Of a DNA stretch of 46,396 nt, positions 29,633 to 38,268 are shown in pieces. How positions within the stretch are numbered: position 1 is the first letter of the stretch; every line of letters starts with the position of its first letter. A program made the translations under genes and the position numbers. Under the pieces are notes generated by a model, which worked only from the letters and a program-made list of their open reading frames with translations, was not told the origin of the DNA and did not search any database. Origin of the DNA: Candidatus Omnitrophota bacterium (lineage in GTDB: Bacteria > Omnitrophota > Gorgyraeia > Gygaellales > Profunditerraquicolaceae); assembly GCA_016782485.1 (NCBI GenBank), contig JADHYK010000003.1, positions 1-46,396 on the forward strand. The letters run 5' to 3'.

Positions 29633-32503
29633 ATGCAGAACGAGTCCATCATTATTCATGGTGCAAAAGAGCACAACCTAAAAGATATAAACCTTAGGCT
29701 TCCCCGCAATAAACTTATTGTGGTGACCGGCCTCTCGGGTTCGGGAAAGTCCTCTCTGGCATTTGATACGATATATGCCGAAGGCCAGCGCCGTTTTATC
29801 GAGAGCCTTTCCAGTTATGCCCGGCAGTTCCTGGAGCAGTTACAGAAGCCGGATGTGGAATATATCGAGGGGCTCTCGCCTGCTATCGCTATCGAGCAGA
29901 GAAAGGCAGGGGGGAGCCCGCGCTCTACGGTTGCCACCCAGACCGAAATATACGATTACCTGAGGTTGCTCTTTGCCCGTATCGGGAGGGTGCATTGTTA
30001 TCAATGCAACCAGCCTATAGAGCGGCAGAGCTCCCAGGAGATAATAGAGAGGGTAATGCAGCTGCCCGTCGGGTCCGAAATTCAGGTTTTGGCTCCGCTG
30101 GTGCGCGGCAGAAAGGGCGAATACAGGGATATTTTTACCCAGGTCCAGAAATCGGGTTTTGTGCGGGTGCGGGTTGACGCCAGGATTTATGAATTGTCCT
30201 CCTTCGCCAAGGCTTCGGAGGACTATCCGTCGAAGCTGAGCGCAAAAGCAGCTCAGCGAAGGCGGATGCCGCAGAAACTTAAGCTCGCCAAATATAAGAC
30301 TCACAATATTGAAATAGTAGTTGATAGGTTGACGGTGAAGCCCGAAATAAGAAAGCGGCTGACTGATTCCATAGAGACCGCCCTTAAAGTCGGCAAGGGT
30401 ATTGTTATAATTTCCGACCAGAAAAAAGCCATCGACCAAGTTTATAGCGAACAATACGCCTGCACAAAATGCGGCATAAGTTATACGGAGGTGGAGCCGC
30501 GCAATTTCTCCTTTAATTCTCCTTATGGTGCCTGCCCGGAATGCAACGGCCTGGGGACAAAATTGGAATTTGACCCTGATTTAGTTATCCCGGACAGGAA
30601 TAAATCCATAAATGCAGGGGCGATTGCCCCCTGGAAAAGAGGGGGCAGGGGTTATATCCTCTATTACCGTTGGCTGATCAGGGAGCTATCGCGCCGGATA
30701 AGGTTTGACCTGGACCTGCCGTTTAAGAAATTGAGCAGGGAGATTCAGAGGGCGATTATTTACGGCAGTACTGAATTCGTAGGCAGCAAGCCTTTTGAGG
30801 GCGTTATCCCGCATCTTGAGAGGCTCTTTCGTCAGACAGAGAGCGATTACCGCAAGGAAGAGATCTCCCGGTTTATGTCGAGCCTCCCCTGTCCCTTATG
30901 TAACGGTGCCAGACTAAAAAAAGAGAGCCTGGCGGTCAGAATCAATGGCAAGAATATCCGGGAGGTCACAGGTTTTTCTGTAAAAGAAGCCCACCGTTTT
31001 TTTAGCGAATTAAAGTTAGGGCAGAGACAAAAAACTATTGCCCAGCAGGCGCTCAAAGAGATAGCCTCAAGGTTGAAATTCTGTATCAATGTTGGCCTGG
31101 ATTACCTGACTTTAGACAGGAAGAGTTCGACCCTTTCGGGAGGCGAGGCACAGAGGATACGTTTGGCAACGCAGGTAGGTTCGGGCTTAGTAGGAGTCCT
31201 CTATATCCTTGATGAACCCAGTATCGGTTTGCATCAGCGGGATAACGATAAATTACTGGCTACCCTGAAGGCATTGAGGGATTTAGGCAACACCCTGATC
31301 GTCGTAGAGCACGACGAGTCCACCATCTGTGCCTCCGATTACATAGTAGACTTAGGCCCGGGAGCAGGCAGGCATGGCGGAGAGGTGATTTTCTGCGGGA
31401 CAAAACAGGAGTTATTAAAAGACCGGCATTCGCTCACCGCAAAATACCTAAGGAGAGAGCTCAAGATTGAGCCGCCTCTTAAAACCAGGCCCTGGCGCAA
31501 CAGGAAATTTCTGGAGATAAAAGGGGCAAGGGAGCACAATCTTAAAAATATAGATTTAAAATTCCCTCTGGGTACTTTTATTTGCGTTACCGGCGTATCA
31601 GGTTCAGGCAAATCTACCCTTATCGACGAGATATTATACCGCGGCCTGGCGCAGAAACTATATAACTCCAAAGAAAAACCCGGACTGTGCGCAAAAATTA
31701 CGGGCATAGAACATATCGATAAGGTCATCGAGGTTGACCAGTCGCCGATAGGCCGGACCCCGCGCTCAAATCCCTCAACGTATACCGGGGTATTTGCTCA
31801 CATCAGGGAGATATTCAGCAGGCTCCCCGAGGCGCGGGCAAGAGGTTACCGGCCGGGCAGGTTTTCCTTCAACGTCAGGGGCGGCCGTTGCGAGGCATGT
31901 ACAGGCGACGGGATAAAAAAGATTGAAATGCATTTTCTGTCCGATGTCTACGTAAAATGTGATGTCTGTAAAGGCTTAAGGTTTAACCAGGCAACGCTGG
32001 AGGTTAAATATAAAGGCAGGTCCATTGCTGATGTCCTGGAGATGACCGTAGAGGAGGCGCTGGAGGCATTTACGAATATCCCCAGGATAAAGAATACCCT
32101 CGGTTATTTATATGATGTAGGTTTAGGTTATATTCAACTCGGGCAATCCGCCACTACCCTCTCCGGAGGAGAAGCCCAAAGGGTTAAACTCTCTTCGGAA
32201 CTGAGCAGGCGCGCAACGGGCAGGACCCTTTATATTTTAGACGAACCTACGACAGGACTACATTTTGCCGATGTCGCAAAGTTGATCGGCGTGCTTCAGA
32301 GGCTGGTGACCAGTGGCAATACCGTTTTAGTCATAGAGCATAATCTAGAGGTAATAAAATGCGCCGATTATGTCATTGACTTGGGGCCGGAAGGAGGAGA
32401 TAGAGGAGGGGAGGTCGTGATTGCCGGCAGCCCCCAGGAGATAGCTAAATGTGCCAACTCCTATACGGCACAGTTTTTGAGAAAGATATTGAAGGGCGTA
32501 TAA
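29633..32503 (+). CDS. uvrA: Excinuclease ABC subunit A, with an in-frame repeat insertion
   Basis: The 956-residue damage-sensing ATPase of nucleotide excision repair has two ABC modules. Walker A sites are G-L-S-G-S-G-K-S-S (from residue 33) and G-V-S-G-S-G-K-S-T (from 654). L-S-G-G-E-A-Q-R signatures lie near 501 and 843, and zinc modules near 276 (C-T-K-C-G...C-P-E-C) and 752 (C-E-A-C...C-D-V-C). The ATG at 29633 begins [11 protein letters not shown] as in relatives; a TTG twelve codons upstream is less likely. Residues about 188-212 are repeat-encoded and absent from normal UvrA, in a surface region before K-T-H-N-I-E. Confidence 0.97.
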   Translation: MQNESIIIHGAKEHNLKDINLRLPRNKLIVVTGLSGSGKSSLAFDTIYAEGQRRFIESLSSYARQFLEQLQKPDVEYIEGLSPAIAIEQRKAGGSPRSTVATQTEIYDYLRLLFARIGRVHCYQCNQPIERQSSQEIIERVMQLPVGSEIQVLAPLVRGRKGEYRDIFTQVQKSGFVRVRVDARIYELSSFAKASEDYPSKLSAKAAQRRRMPQKLKLAKYKTHNIEIVVDRLTVKPEIRKRLTDSIETALKVGKGIVIISDQKKAIDQVYSEQYACTKCGISYTEVEPRNFSFNSPYGACPECNGLGTKLEFDPDLVIPDRNKSINAGAIAPWKRGGRGYILYYRWLIRELSRRIRFDLDLPFKKLSREIQRAIIYGSTEFVGSKPFEGVIPHLERLFRQTESDYRKEEISRFMSSLPCPLCNGARLKKESLAVRINGKNIREVTGFSVKEAHRFFSELKLGQRQKTIAQQALKEIASRLKFCINVGLDYLTLDRKSSTLSGGEAQRIRLATQVGSGLVGVLYILDEPSIGLHQRDNDKLLATLKALRDLGNTLIVVEHDESTICASDYIVDLGPGAGRHGGEVIFCGTKQELLKDRHSLTAKYLRRELKIEPPLKTRPWRNRKFLEIKGAREHNLKNIDLKFPLGTFICVTGVSGSGKSTLIDEILYRGLAQKLYNSKEKPGLCAKITGIEHIDKVIEVDQSPIGRTPRSNPSTYTGVFAHIREIFSRLPEARARGYRPGRFSFNVRGGRCEACTGDGIKKIEMHFLSDVYVKCDVCKGLRFNQATLEVKYKGRSIADVLEMTVEEALEAFTNIPRIKNTLGYLYDVGLGYIQLGQSATTLSGGEAQRVKLSSELSRRATGRTLYILDEPTTGLHFADVAKLIGVLQRLVTSGNTVLVIEHNLEVIKCADYVIDLGPEGGDRGGEVVIAGSPQEIAKCANSYTAQFLRKILKGV
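30196..30267 (+). repeat. 72-bp palindromic element inserted in frame in uvrA
   Basis: Two hairpins lie end to end: GTCCTCC...GGAGGAC (30196-30223) and ATCCG...GCTGAGC...GCTCAGC...CGGAT (30225-30267). The length of 24 codons keeps the frame. The encoded stretch ([17 protein letters not shown]) has no counterpart in standard UvrA. Confidence 0.88.
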
Positions 32504-32530
32504 AGAGGTGATATAGTTATTATAAGAGTT

Positions 32531-32664
32531 AATGACAAATGACAAAGTCCAAAATTCAAAATAAATCCCAAATCCCAAATTCAAAACAGATTTTTTTAAT
32601 TTTATGCCCGGTTTTTATTTTGGCGTTTATGTTTTGTCATTTGAATTTTGGCATTTGGAATTCT
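32531..32664. repeat. Inverted heptamer arrays spanning the start of the TPR gene
   Basis: The left arm (32531-32587) is built of TGACAAA, TGACAAA, GTCCAAA, ATTCAAA, then TCCCAAA-type units. The right arm (32631-32664) holds the reverse complements (TTTGTCA, TTTGAAT, TTTGGCA, TTTGGAA). The start codon at 32539 and most of the signal-peptide codons lie inside the element. Confidence 0.8.
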
Positions 32665-35097
32665 TCCTTGCTGGCGCAAGACAGCAAGGAAGAGGAGGCC
32701 CTTTTTGTCGCTGAGAAGGCTTTCGGGGACGGCTTTTACGAAGTGAGCCTGGAGTTGCTGGAACGTTTTTCAAAAAATTATCCTAATTCCTCCCATCAGC
32801 CGCAGGTGGAGTTACTAATCGGACAGTGTTATTTCTATCAGAACCGCTTTCTTGACGCCCTCAATAAATTTGAAGAGTTGAAAAACAAGCCTGCCGCTAA
32901 AAAAATCAAAGACGCCTCTATCTACTGGATTGCCGAGGTGCATTTTAAAGGGAACAGTTTCAGCAGGGCGGCAAGCTATTATAAAGAGATTATTGATAAT
33001 TTTACGGATTCACCGTATCTGCCTGCCGCCTACTATTCTTTAGGCTGGTGTATGTTTGAGGAAGGAGATTTCCGGGAGGCCCTGGAGTATTTCAGGGCGG
33101 TAGAGAGTAAATTCCCGAAGGAGGCGCGTAAGACCGATGCCGCCTTCAAGGCAATCGAATGCCTTTACAATTTAAAAGATTATACCGGTTTAAAAAAAGA
33201 GATCGGCCCCTATCTTAAACTATATTCCAAGGACCCGAACCGCCTGAGCTATCTTTATTTTTATCTGGCGGAGGCGGATTATTACCTAAAAGATTTCCAT
33301 AAGGCAATCCAGGAGTATTCCCGCGCCCTGGCAGACAGGCCCGGCCGTCCGCAAGGCCAGGAGGATGATAATTTAGAGGCATTAGTCGGTTTGGGCATAG
33401 GCTGGTCATATCTGAAATTAAAGCAATACGTTAAAGCGGAAGAAAGTTTCGCAGGAATCAACCCGGAAAAATTAGAAAAGAGCAGCCGCGATGTTTTATT
33501 ATTGGGCAGGGCGGTATTAATGATAGAGACCGGCAGGGCTAATCAGGCAGAGAAGATTTATTCAGAGTTGATACTTGGCGCTTCAGCGCCTCTGGTTTTA
33601 GTCCAGGGGTATCTGGGTAAGGCCGAGCTTTTATACAGCCAAGGCCTTTACAAAGAGGCGATAAGCCTGTATAGGGAGGCGTTAAGTGAATTTGAGTCCG
33701 CGGATATTCCGGCGGAATTGCTGGATAAGCTGCATTATAACCTGGCCTGGGCTTACCTGAAGGACGGAGAATTCAAGGAAGCCATAAAAACATTTCAGAG
33801 CGTAGCCAAGGAAAGTAATGACAAGATTATCAAGGTAAGCGCCCTCTGTCAGGTAGGGGATGCCTACCAGGATTCGGGCGATTATAGAAGGGCGCAGGCG
33901 ACTTATGATTCCCTGCTCAAGGATTATCCCGACAGTTTTTATAGCGACTACGTCCAGTATCAACTCGGCATTACGATGCTTAAAAGTTCCAATTACGACG
34001 GGGCGGCGATGAGCTTCCTGGCGCTTAAGCGAAACTACCCCCAGTCAAAAATCATGGACGACGCCGCTTATGCCCTGGGCCTGGCTTATTTCCAGAAGCA
34101 GGACTATAACTCAAGCAGGGAGGTCTTTGAAAAATTCGAAGATGAATTTAAAGACAGCAATCTAAAGCCCCAGGCGCTATATTTGCTGGGGACCAGTTTA
34201 TATAATCTGGCTGAATTTGAGGGCTCAATAGAGGCCTTTAAGAAAATAGTCAAGCTTTACACCCGGGACAGAGAGTTGGTCCAGAAGGCAGAATATGAAA
34301 TTGCCGATTGTTTCTACCGGATGGGCGATGAAAAAGAGGCGATGAAAAGATTCAAAGCCTTAGGCGCAAGATATCCCGATTCCAGCCTGGGCCAGGAAAC
34401 GATGTGGTGGCTGGGAGACTATTATTACCGGCATAATGATTTGCCGCAGGCGCGCCGCTATTTTTCGAACCTGATACAGGATTTCCCGCAAAGCAATTTA
34501 CGCATGGATGCCTATTATGCTTTAGGTTCCATTTATGCGCAGGAGTCCCGCAATGATAAGGCGATAGAAAGTTTTAAGCAGGCCATAGAATTGGGTAAGT
34601 CAGACCTTGCTGCCCAGGCGGGCATTGCTATGGCGGATATATACTTAAAAGAGGATAAGGCCGATTTAGCCCTCGATATTTATCAGGGAATCATTACGGA
34701 ATATCCGAACCTTTGCGGTTTAATTTATCCCAAGATGGCGGATTTCTTTGCTAAAGAGACGGATTTTGACCAGGCCTTGGAGTATTACCGCCGCAGCCTG
34801 GATGTGGTGCCGGTAAGGAGTATGCCGGCTATCCAGCTTAAAATTGCCGAAACCATGCAGGCTCAAGGAAAAACCGAAGAGGCGATAGAGGCGTATTTGA
34901 AGACCGCTTACTTATATTCTTCTTCAGAGGACCAGGCCTTTGCGGTAAGGTCGCTTTTACGCGTAGCTGAAATTTACGAAGGCAAAGAAAACTTTCAAGA
35001 GGCGCTTAATGTCTACGCAAAGGTTATTTCTATGAATACGGACGAGGCAAAATACGCCCAGGAGAGGATGGAGTGGATAAAGAAGCATGTTAAATAA
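32539..35097 (+). CDS. Large periplasmic TPR protein of a Tol-like cluster
   Basis: The 852-residue product begins with a lysine-containing N-region and a hydrophobic core (about residues 18-45) ending in L-L-A-Q, a likely signal peptide. The rest is a long array of TPR units of about 35 residues (for example Y-Y-S-L-G-W-C-M-F-E-E-G-D-F-R-E-A-L-E-Y-F, with P at unit ends), similar in style to YbgF/CpoB and BamD-type envelope TPR proteins. It stands directly before TolQ- and TolR-like genes, which suggests an envelope-integrity or coordination role. No Shine-Dalgarno is clear. Confidence 0.8.
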   Translation: MTKSKIQNKSQIPNSKQIFLILCPVFILAFMFCHLNFGIWNSSLLAQDSKEEEALFVAEKAFGDGFYEVSLELLERFSKNYPNSSHQPQVELLIGQCYFYQNRFLDALNKFEELKNKPAAKKIKDASIYWIAEVHFKGNSFSRAASYYKEIIDNFTDSPYLPAAYYSLGWCMFEEGDFREALEYFRAVESKFPKEARKTDAAFKAIECLYNLKDYTGLKKEIGPYLKLYSKDPNRLSYLYFYLAEADYYLKDFHKAIQEYSRALADRPGRPQGQEDDNLEALVGLGIGWSYLKLKQYVKAEESFAGINPEKLEKSSRDVLLLGRAVLMIETGRANQAEKIYSELILGASAPLVLVQGYLGKAELLYSQGLYKEAISLYREALSEFESADIPAELLDKLHYNLAWAYLKDGEFKEAIKTFQSVAKESNDKIIKVSALCQVGDAYQDSGDYRRAQATYDSLLKDYPDSFYSDYVQYQLGITMLKSSNYDGAAMSFLALKRNYPQSKIMDDAAYALGLAYFQKQDYNSSREVFEKFEDEFKDSNLKPQALYLLGTSLYNLAEFEGSIEAFKKIVKLYTRDRELVQKAEYEIADCFYRMGDEKEAMKRFKALGARYPDSSLGQETMWWLGDYYYRHNDLPQARRYFSNLIQDFPQSNLRMDAYYALGSIYAQESRNDKAIESFKQAIELGKSDLAAQAGIAMADIYLKEDKADLALDIYQGIITEYPNLCGLIYPKMADFFAKETDFDQALEYYRRSLDVVPVRSMPAIQLKIAETMQAQGKTEEAIEAYLKTAYLYSSSEDQAFAVRSLLRVAEIYEGKENFQEALNVYAKVISMNTDEAKYAQERMEWIKKHVK

Positions 35098-35141
35098 CAG
35101 TTGCTAATATAACCTATATGAACAACGAGGAGGGATAAGCG

Positions 35142-35774
35142 ATGGATCTATACAAGATGAACCTCTGGCAGGTATTTTTATCCGGCGGACCGGTAATGTG
35201 GCCGATTCTACTGTGTTCCATATTTGCTTTGGCTATAGCGCTGGAGAAATTCTGGCATTTGCACAGGATAGGCATAGATACCCAGGAATTTTTGAAGAAT
35301 ATTCTCGATAAAATGAAACGCCATGATACCAAAGAGGCGCTTCAGGTTTGCGATACCACTAAAAGCCCCATTGCCAATATTTTAAAATCCGGCATTTTAA
35401 AGTATGACCGGCCCCGCCCCCAGATAATAGAAGCAATAGAAGACAGCTCACTTTATGAGATACCGCGGATAGAAAAAAACCTTTCCGTGCTTGCGACCAT
35501 AGCTCACGTGGCGCCGCTTTTGGGACTCCTGGGGACGGTTACGGGCATGGTCAGGTGCTTCCAGACTATACAGGCAAAGGCGACCAGCCTGCATCCGGTT
35601 TCACCCGGGGATTTAGCCGGAGGCATCTGGGAGGCGTTATTGACTACGGTTGCCGGATTAATCGTAGCCATACCCACTTTCGTAGCCTACAACTACCTGG
35701 TAAACCGCATAAATAATTTTATCCTGGAGATGGAGAAGGCTTCTACGGAACTGGTTAATTTTTTGACGGAATAA
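35142..35774 (+). CDS. TolQ/ExbB/MotA-type proton channel protein
   Basis: The 210-residue inner-membrane protein has three membrane segments: about residues 14-35 in an N-terminal position, then a pair around 118-140 and 160-185. It carries the family region L-S-V-L-A-T-I-A-H-V-A-P-L-L-G-L-L-G-T-V-T-G-M-V and G-I-W-E-A-L-L-T-T-V-A-G-L-I-V-A-I-P. These proteins form the stator that uses the proton gradient. It is followed by an ExbD/TolR gene. TolQ and ExbB cannot be separated by eye. A GAGGAGGGA ribosome-binding site precedes the ATG. Confidence 0.92.
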   Translation: MDLYKMNLWQVFLSGGPVMWPILLCSIFALAIALEKFWHLHRIGIDTQEFLKNILDKMKRHDTKEALQVCDTTKSPIANILKSGILKYDRPRPQIIEAIEDSSLYEIPRIEKNLSVLATIAHVAPLLGLLGTVTGMVRCFQTIQAKATSLHPVSPGDLAGGIWEALLTTVAGLIVAIPTFVAYNYLVNRINNFILEMEKASTELVNFLTE

Positions 35775-35797
35775 TCTACGGCTGCAGGAGGTGATAG

Positions 35798-36199
35798 ATG
35801 AGGTTTAAAGGCAGGATGGAGTTAGAGCACGGGTTAAAACAGATAGATATTGCTCCGCTTATAGATATTGTTTTTCAATTGCTCATATTTTTTATGCTTA
35901 CTTCCAGTTTTGTGATGCAGCCCGGGATAAAGGTAAAATTACCCAAGGCGGTTACCAGCGAGGTTATAAAAACGGAGAATATTGAAATACTGGTTACCGG
36001 GGAGAATGTAACTTATCTGAACGGCCAGGTAGTTAATGCGCGGGAATTAAAAAATTTTCTTAAAGCCGCGGCCGCAAGGCAACAGACAATTTTAATCAAG
36101 GCGGACAAGCGCGCCTCTTTAGGCCGGGTGGTTGAAATCTGGGATACTGCCCGGGAGTTAGGCATAACCCAGATAAATATCGCCACCAACCAGGAATGA
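35798..36199 (+). CDS. TolR/ExbD-type biopolymer transport protein
   Basis: The 133-residue protein has one N-terminal membrane helix with the functional aspartate in I-D-I-A-P-L-I-D-I-V-F-Q-L-L-I-F-F-M-L (the second Asp is the proton-channel residue) and a periplasmic domain ending in the I-K-A-D-K-R-A type strand. It partners the preceding TolQ/ExbB protein. Its stop overlaps the next start by four bases (ATGA). Confidence 0.93.
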   Translation: MRFKGRMELEHGLKQIDIAPLIDIVFQLLIFFMLTSSFVMQPGIKVKLPKAVTSEVIKTENIEILVTGENVTYLNGQVVNARELKNFLKAAAARQQTILIKADKRASLGRVVEIWDTARELGITQINIATNQE

Positions 36200-36822
36200 G
36201 GAATAAGTCCTTAAGAAAAAGCCTATACTTATCTTTATTGGGCCACCTGACTATTTTTAGTATTGTCAGTTTGTCATTTGGCAGCAGAATCCCAAAAGCG
36301 GATTTTACCAGCATATCTTTCTGGGGGACGGTTTTAAGCGGGGCGCAGGTTTGCGCGCCTATTCAGCCAGGGCACAAAGTAGCTTTCAGGCACCAGCCGC
36401 TGGGAACAAAGGCTTCGTATAAATCCAGCTTAAACAAAGTCCCCTTATCGGGATATTACTTGAAACCCCATTCCCGCCCCCTATTAAAGACAGAGAAAAA
36501 AGCTCTGCACAGGATTCTGTTTTCCCTGTCGGCGCCCGCCGGAAGGAAAGAACCGATGATTTTATTCCACCCTTTGCTTCCTTACGGTTTCAGCCTTTAT
36601 TTTAAAGACAGGCAGGTAGCTCATGTTGAACTTATGTTTAATATAGGATCCAGGGCTCTGCGCAATTCTATAGCCGTTAAGAGAAAGATCTCATCCGGCA
36701 ATCTGGAAGTTGATCTTTTATGTATGCGTTATATCGGGCGCTACCTTTTTATAGAACAGGCAAGGTTTGCCCCGGATAAATGGCAGACGGTCAAGATTGA
36801 CCTTTCAAGAAAAGATGATTAG
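36196..36822 (+). CDS. Single-pass membrane protein in TonB/TolA position, unknown
   Basis: The 208-residue protein starts M-R-N-K-S-L-R-K-S-L-Y-L-S-L-L-G-H-L with one membrane helix (about 9-30), much like the N-terminus of TonB or TolA, including the S-x3-H pattern that contacts ExbD/TolR partners. The rest is basic and lacks a recognisable TonB C-terminal domain or proline-rich spacer. Coupling to the TolR/ExbD gene by ATGA overlap supports it as the third component of the complex. The function is inferred from position only. Confidence 0.6.
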   Translation: MRNKSLRKSLYLSLLGHLTIFSIVSLSFGSRIPKADFTSISFWGTVLSGAQVCAPIQPGHKVAFRHQPLGTKASYKSSLNKVPLSGYYLKPHSRPLLKTEKKALHRILFSLSAPAGRKEPMILFHPLLPYGFSLYFKDRQVAHVELMFNIGSRALRNSIAVKRKISSGNLEVDLLCMRYIGRYLFIEQARFAPDKWQTVKIDLSRKDD

Positions 36823-37039
36823 CATCGATTTTTCTCAGGCAATAGCGCTCTATATATTTATCTTTATAGATGCGATTTTAATATTCTGGATATTCAGCAG
36901 GAAACAGAAAGACAAGGATTTGACCCTGGATGCAAAATTTATCTGGTTTTGTTCGGTTTGTACTTATACCTATATTAATACCAGGGAAGAGGCCATATCG
37001 ACCTGCCCGCGGTGCGGCAACTATAATAAAAAGAATTGA
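36815..37039 (+). CDS. Small membrane protein with a C-terminal zinc ribbon
   Basis: The preferred start at ATG 36815 gives 74 residues and overlaps the upstream gene by eight bases; an ATG 16 codons upstream is possible but would bury the N-terminus in the other gene. There is one membrane helix (about 8-27) followed by a charged linker and a four-cysteine ribbon, C-S-V-C-x14-C-P-R-C-G. No known family is recalled. A membrane-tethered zinc-ribbon could bind a partner of the Tol-like complex. Confidence 0.6.
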   Translation: MISIDFSQAIALYIFIFIDAILIFWIFSRKQKDKDLTLDAKFIWFCSVCTYTYINTREEAISTCPRCGNYNKKN

Positions 37040-37103
37040 CATAACTTTTTTTGAGAATAAAATGATAAAGGAGCGAGCATGAGCGAGCGACGCGGAGGTA
37101 AAA

Positions 37104-37310
37104 ATGATTACAGAGATAGGGATAGCTGCCGGTGAAATCTGGCATTTCCTTGATCAGCATGGCGAAACAAGCCTTTCAGTACTTGTAAAAAGTATTGATA
37201 AACATGAGGATATCGTATTAATGAGCCTGGGTTGGCTTGCCCGCGAAGGCCACGTTATCTTACGCCAGACAGATAGCGATTATAAAATAAGCTTGAGAAA
37301 AAATACCTAA
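37104..37310 (+). CDS. DUF2582 winged helix-turn-helix protein
   Basis: The 68-residue protein matches the DUF2582 family (PF10771). It has E-I-G-I-A-A-G-E-I-W-H-F-L near the start, a helix-turn-helix in the middle and the hallmark S-L-G-W-L-A-R-E-G-H-V-I near residue 42. The family is predicted to bind DNA; no target is known. A GGAGGTA ribosome-binding site precedes the ATG. The next gene starts two bases after its stop. Confidence 0.8.
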   Translation: MITEIGIAAGEIWHFLDQHGETSLSVLVKSIDKHEDIVLMSLGWLAREGHVILRQTDSDYKISLRKNT

Positions 37311-37311
37311 C

Positions 37312-37716
37312 TTGAAGGCCGGGTTTCCTAAAAACAAGAAAGCAGTGGCGTTATTGTTGGTTTTGGTTACCATCGTAGTTGTGGTGATATTGGCAAGCGT
37401 CGCTTTACGGCTGATCTTAAACCAATTCAGGCTTACCCATCATCAGGTAAGCCGCATACGCGCTTATTATGCCAGCTTTGCGGGGATGAATTTAGCGTTG
37501 GAAAAAATACGCCTTGGTGACTGGAGCCCTGCGTCTACGGGAGGGGCAATCAGGTACGGCTGCATAAACAGTTGTATAGACGCCAGCGCAACCTATCCCT
37601 TAATAAGAGACAGTGATATCCCATATAATGTTCAGATTGCAATTTATCCAGCAGGAAGCGGAATCAGCGGCACTAGCAAGTTAGAAATTAAATCGGATTA
37701 TACTTACCATAGATAA
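37312..37716 (+). CDS. PilX/GspK-like minor pilin candidate
   Basis: The 134-residue protein begins at a TTG one base after the preceding stop. A basic start (K-N-K-K) leads to a membrane helix A-V-A-L-L-L-V-L-V-T-I-V-V-V-V-I-L-A-S, then R-I-R-A-Y-Y-A-S-F-A-G-M-N-L-A-L-E-K-I, which is the usual start of PilX-type and GspK-type minor pilins (Y-Y-A-A-x-A-G-x-x-x-A). The body is short and it lacks the full GspK domain. It belongs with the pilus genes that start 550 bases downstream. Confidence 0.65.
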   Translation: MKAGFPKNKKAVALLLVLVTIVVVVILASVALRLILNQFRLTHHQVSRIRAYYASFAGMNLALEKIRLGDWSPASTGGAIRYGCINSCIDASATYPLIRDSDIPYNVQIAIYPAGSGISGTSKLEIKSDYTYHR

Positions 37717-37781
37717 GCCCGCCCCTCATTCACAACGCAATTACCTTTTTCAAGATTACCCAATTTTCTAAATTCGCATAC

Positions 37782-37877
37782 CGTCATTGCGAGGAGCCCG
37801 AGCATAGCGAGGGCGACGAAGCAATCCAACTAATGGGATTGCTTCGCCCCTCACTTTGTTCGGGGCTCGCAATGACA
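37782..37877. repeat. Large palindromic repeat (CGTCATTGCGAGGAG...GCTCGCAATGACA type)
   Basis: The left arm CGTCATTGCGAGGAGCCCGA pairs with TCGGGGCTCGCAATGACA-like sequence, and GAAGCAATCC pairs with GGATTGCTTC in the centre. This is a well-known kind of dispersed palindrome in many bacterial genomes. The rest of the 37717-38064 gap is AT-rich and holds the promoter below; I see no gene in it. Confidence 0.85.
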
Positions 37878-37974
37878 GCAGAATTATACGCCCATCAGCT
37901 ACTCGTATCTCATTATTTAGCAATAGGTAATATATCGTAAGAGTAAATCTAAGTAAGAATATTATAAAATATAC

Positions 37975-38003
37975 TTGACAAAGATGATCTATTATGTTTT
38001 AAT
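37975..38003 (+). promoter_or_regulatory. Promoter of the HTH gene and pilus cluster
   Basis: A perfect TTGACA (37975-37980) lies 17 bases before TTTAAT (37998-38003). A second -10-like TATAAT at 38033-38038 lies closer to the gene, with TTGACT at 38003-38008 spaced too far (24 bases) to pair with it. Confidence 0.6.
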
Positions 38004-38064
38004 TGACTTTAAGTGCATTTAAGGATATTTATTATAATGAACGAGAAAAGATAGTGAAGGTTAT

Positions 38065-38244
38065 ATGACACAACTAATCGATATTGATGAATTAGCCGGG
38101 TATCTGAAACTAAAGCGCCAGACTATTTATAACTGGCTGCACGAAGGCAAGATTTCCGGTATGAAAGTAGGCGGGGTGTGGCGTTTTGACCGTAAGGAAA
38201 TAGATAACTGGCTTAAAAGCAGAAGGCGCCTGTCTAAAAGCTAA
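38065..38244 (+). CDS. Excisionase/MerR-type helix-turn-helix DNA-binding protein
   Basis: The 59-residue protein is a stand-alone HTH_17 domain (PF12728). It reads D-I-D-E-L-A-G-Y-L-K-L-K-R-Q-T-I-Y-N-W-L-H-E-G-K-I as helix-turn-helix and then G-V-W-R-F-D-R-K-E-I-D-N-W-L as the wing and third helix. An AAGG lies five bases before the ATG. It sits 24 bases before the pilus gene cluster and may regulate it. Phage excisionases share this fold, but there are no other mobile-element genes here. Confidence 0.85.
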   Translation: MTQLIDIDELAGYLKLKRQTIYNWLHEGKISGMKVGGVWRFDRKEIDNWLKSRRRLSKS

Positions 38245-38268
38245 TAATGCGCGAAAGAGGCTGGTAAA

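Noticed and set aside
37782-37877. Intrinsic terminator or ncRNA gene
   Set aside because: The palindrome is of a common dispersed type and lacks a T-tract; I list it as a repeat only.
38065-38244. Prophage or integrative element marked by an excisionase
   Set aside because: No integrase, attachment repeats or phage genes are present; the HTH_17 fold alone is not evidence for a mobile element.
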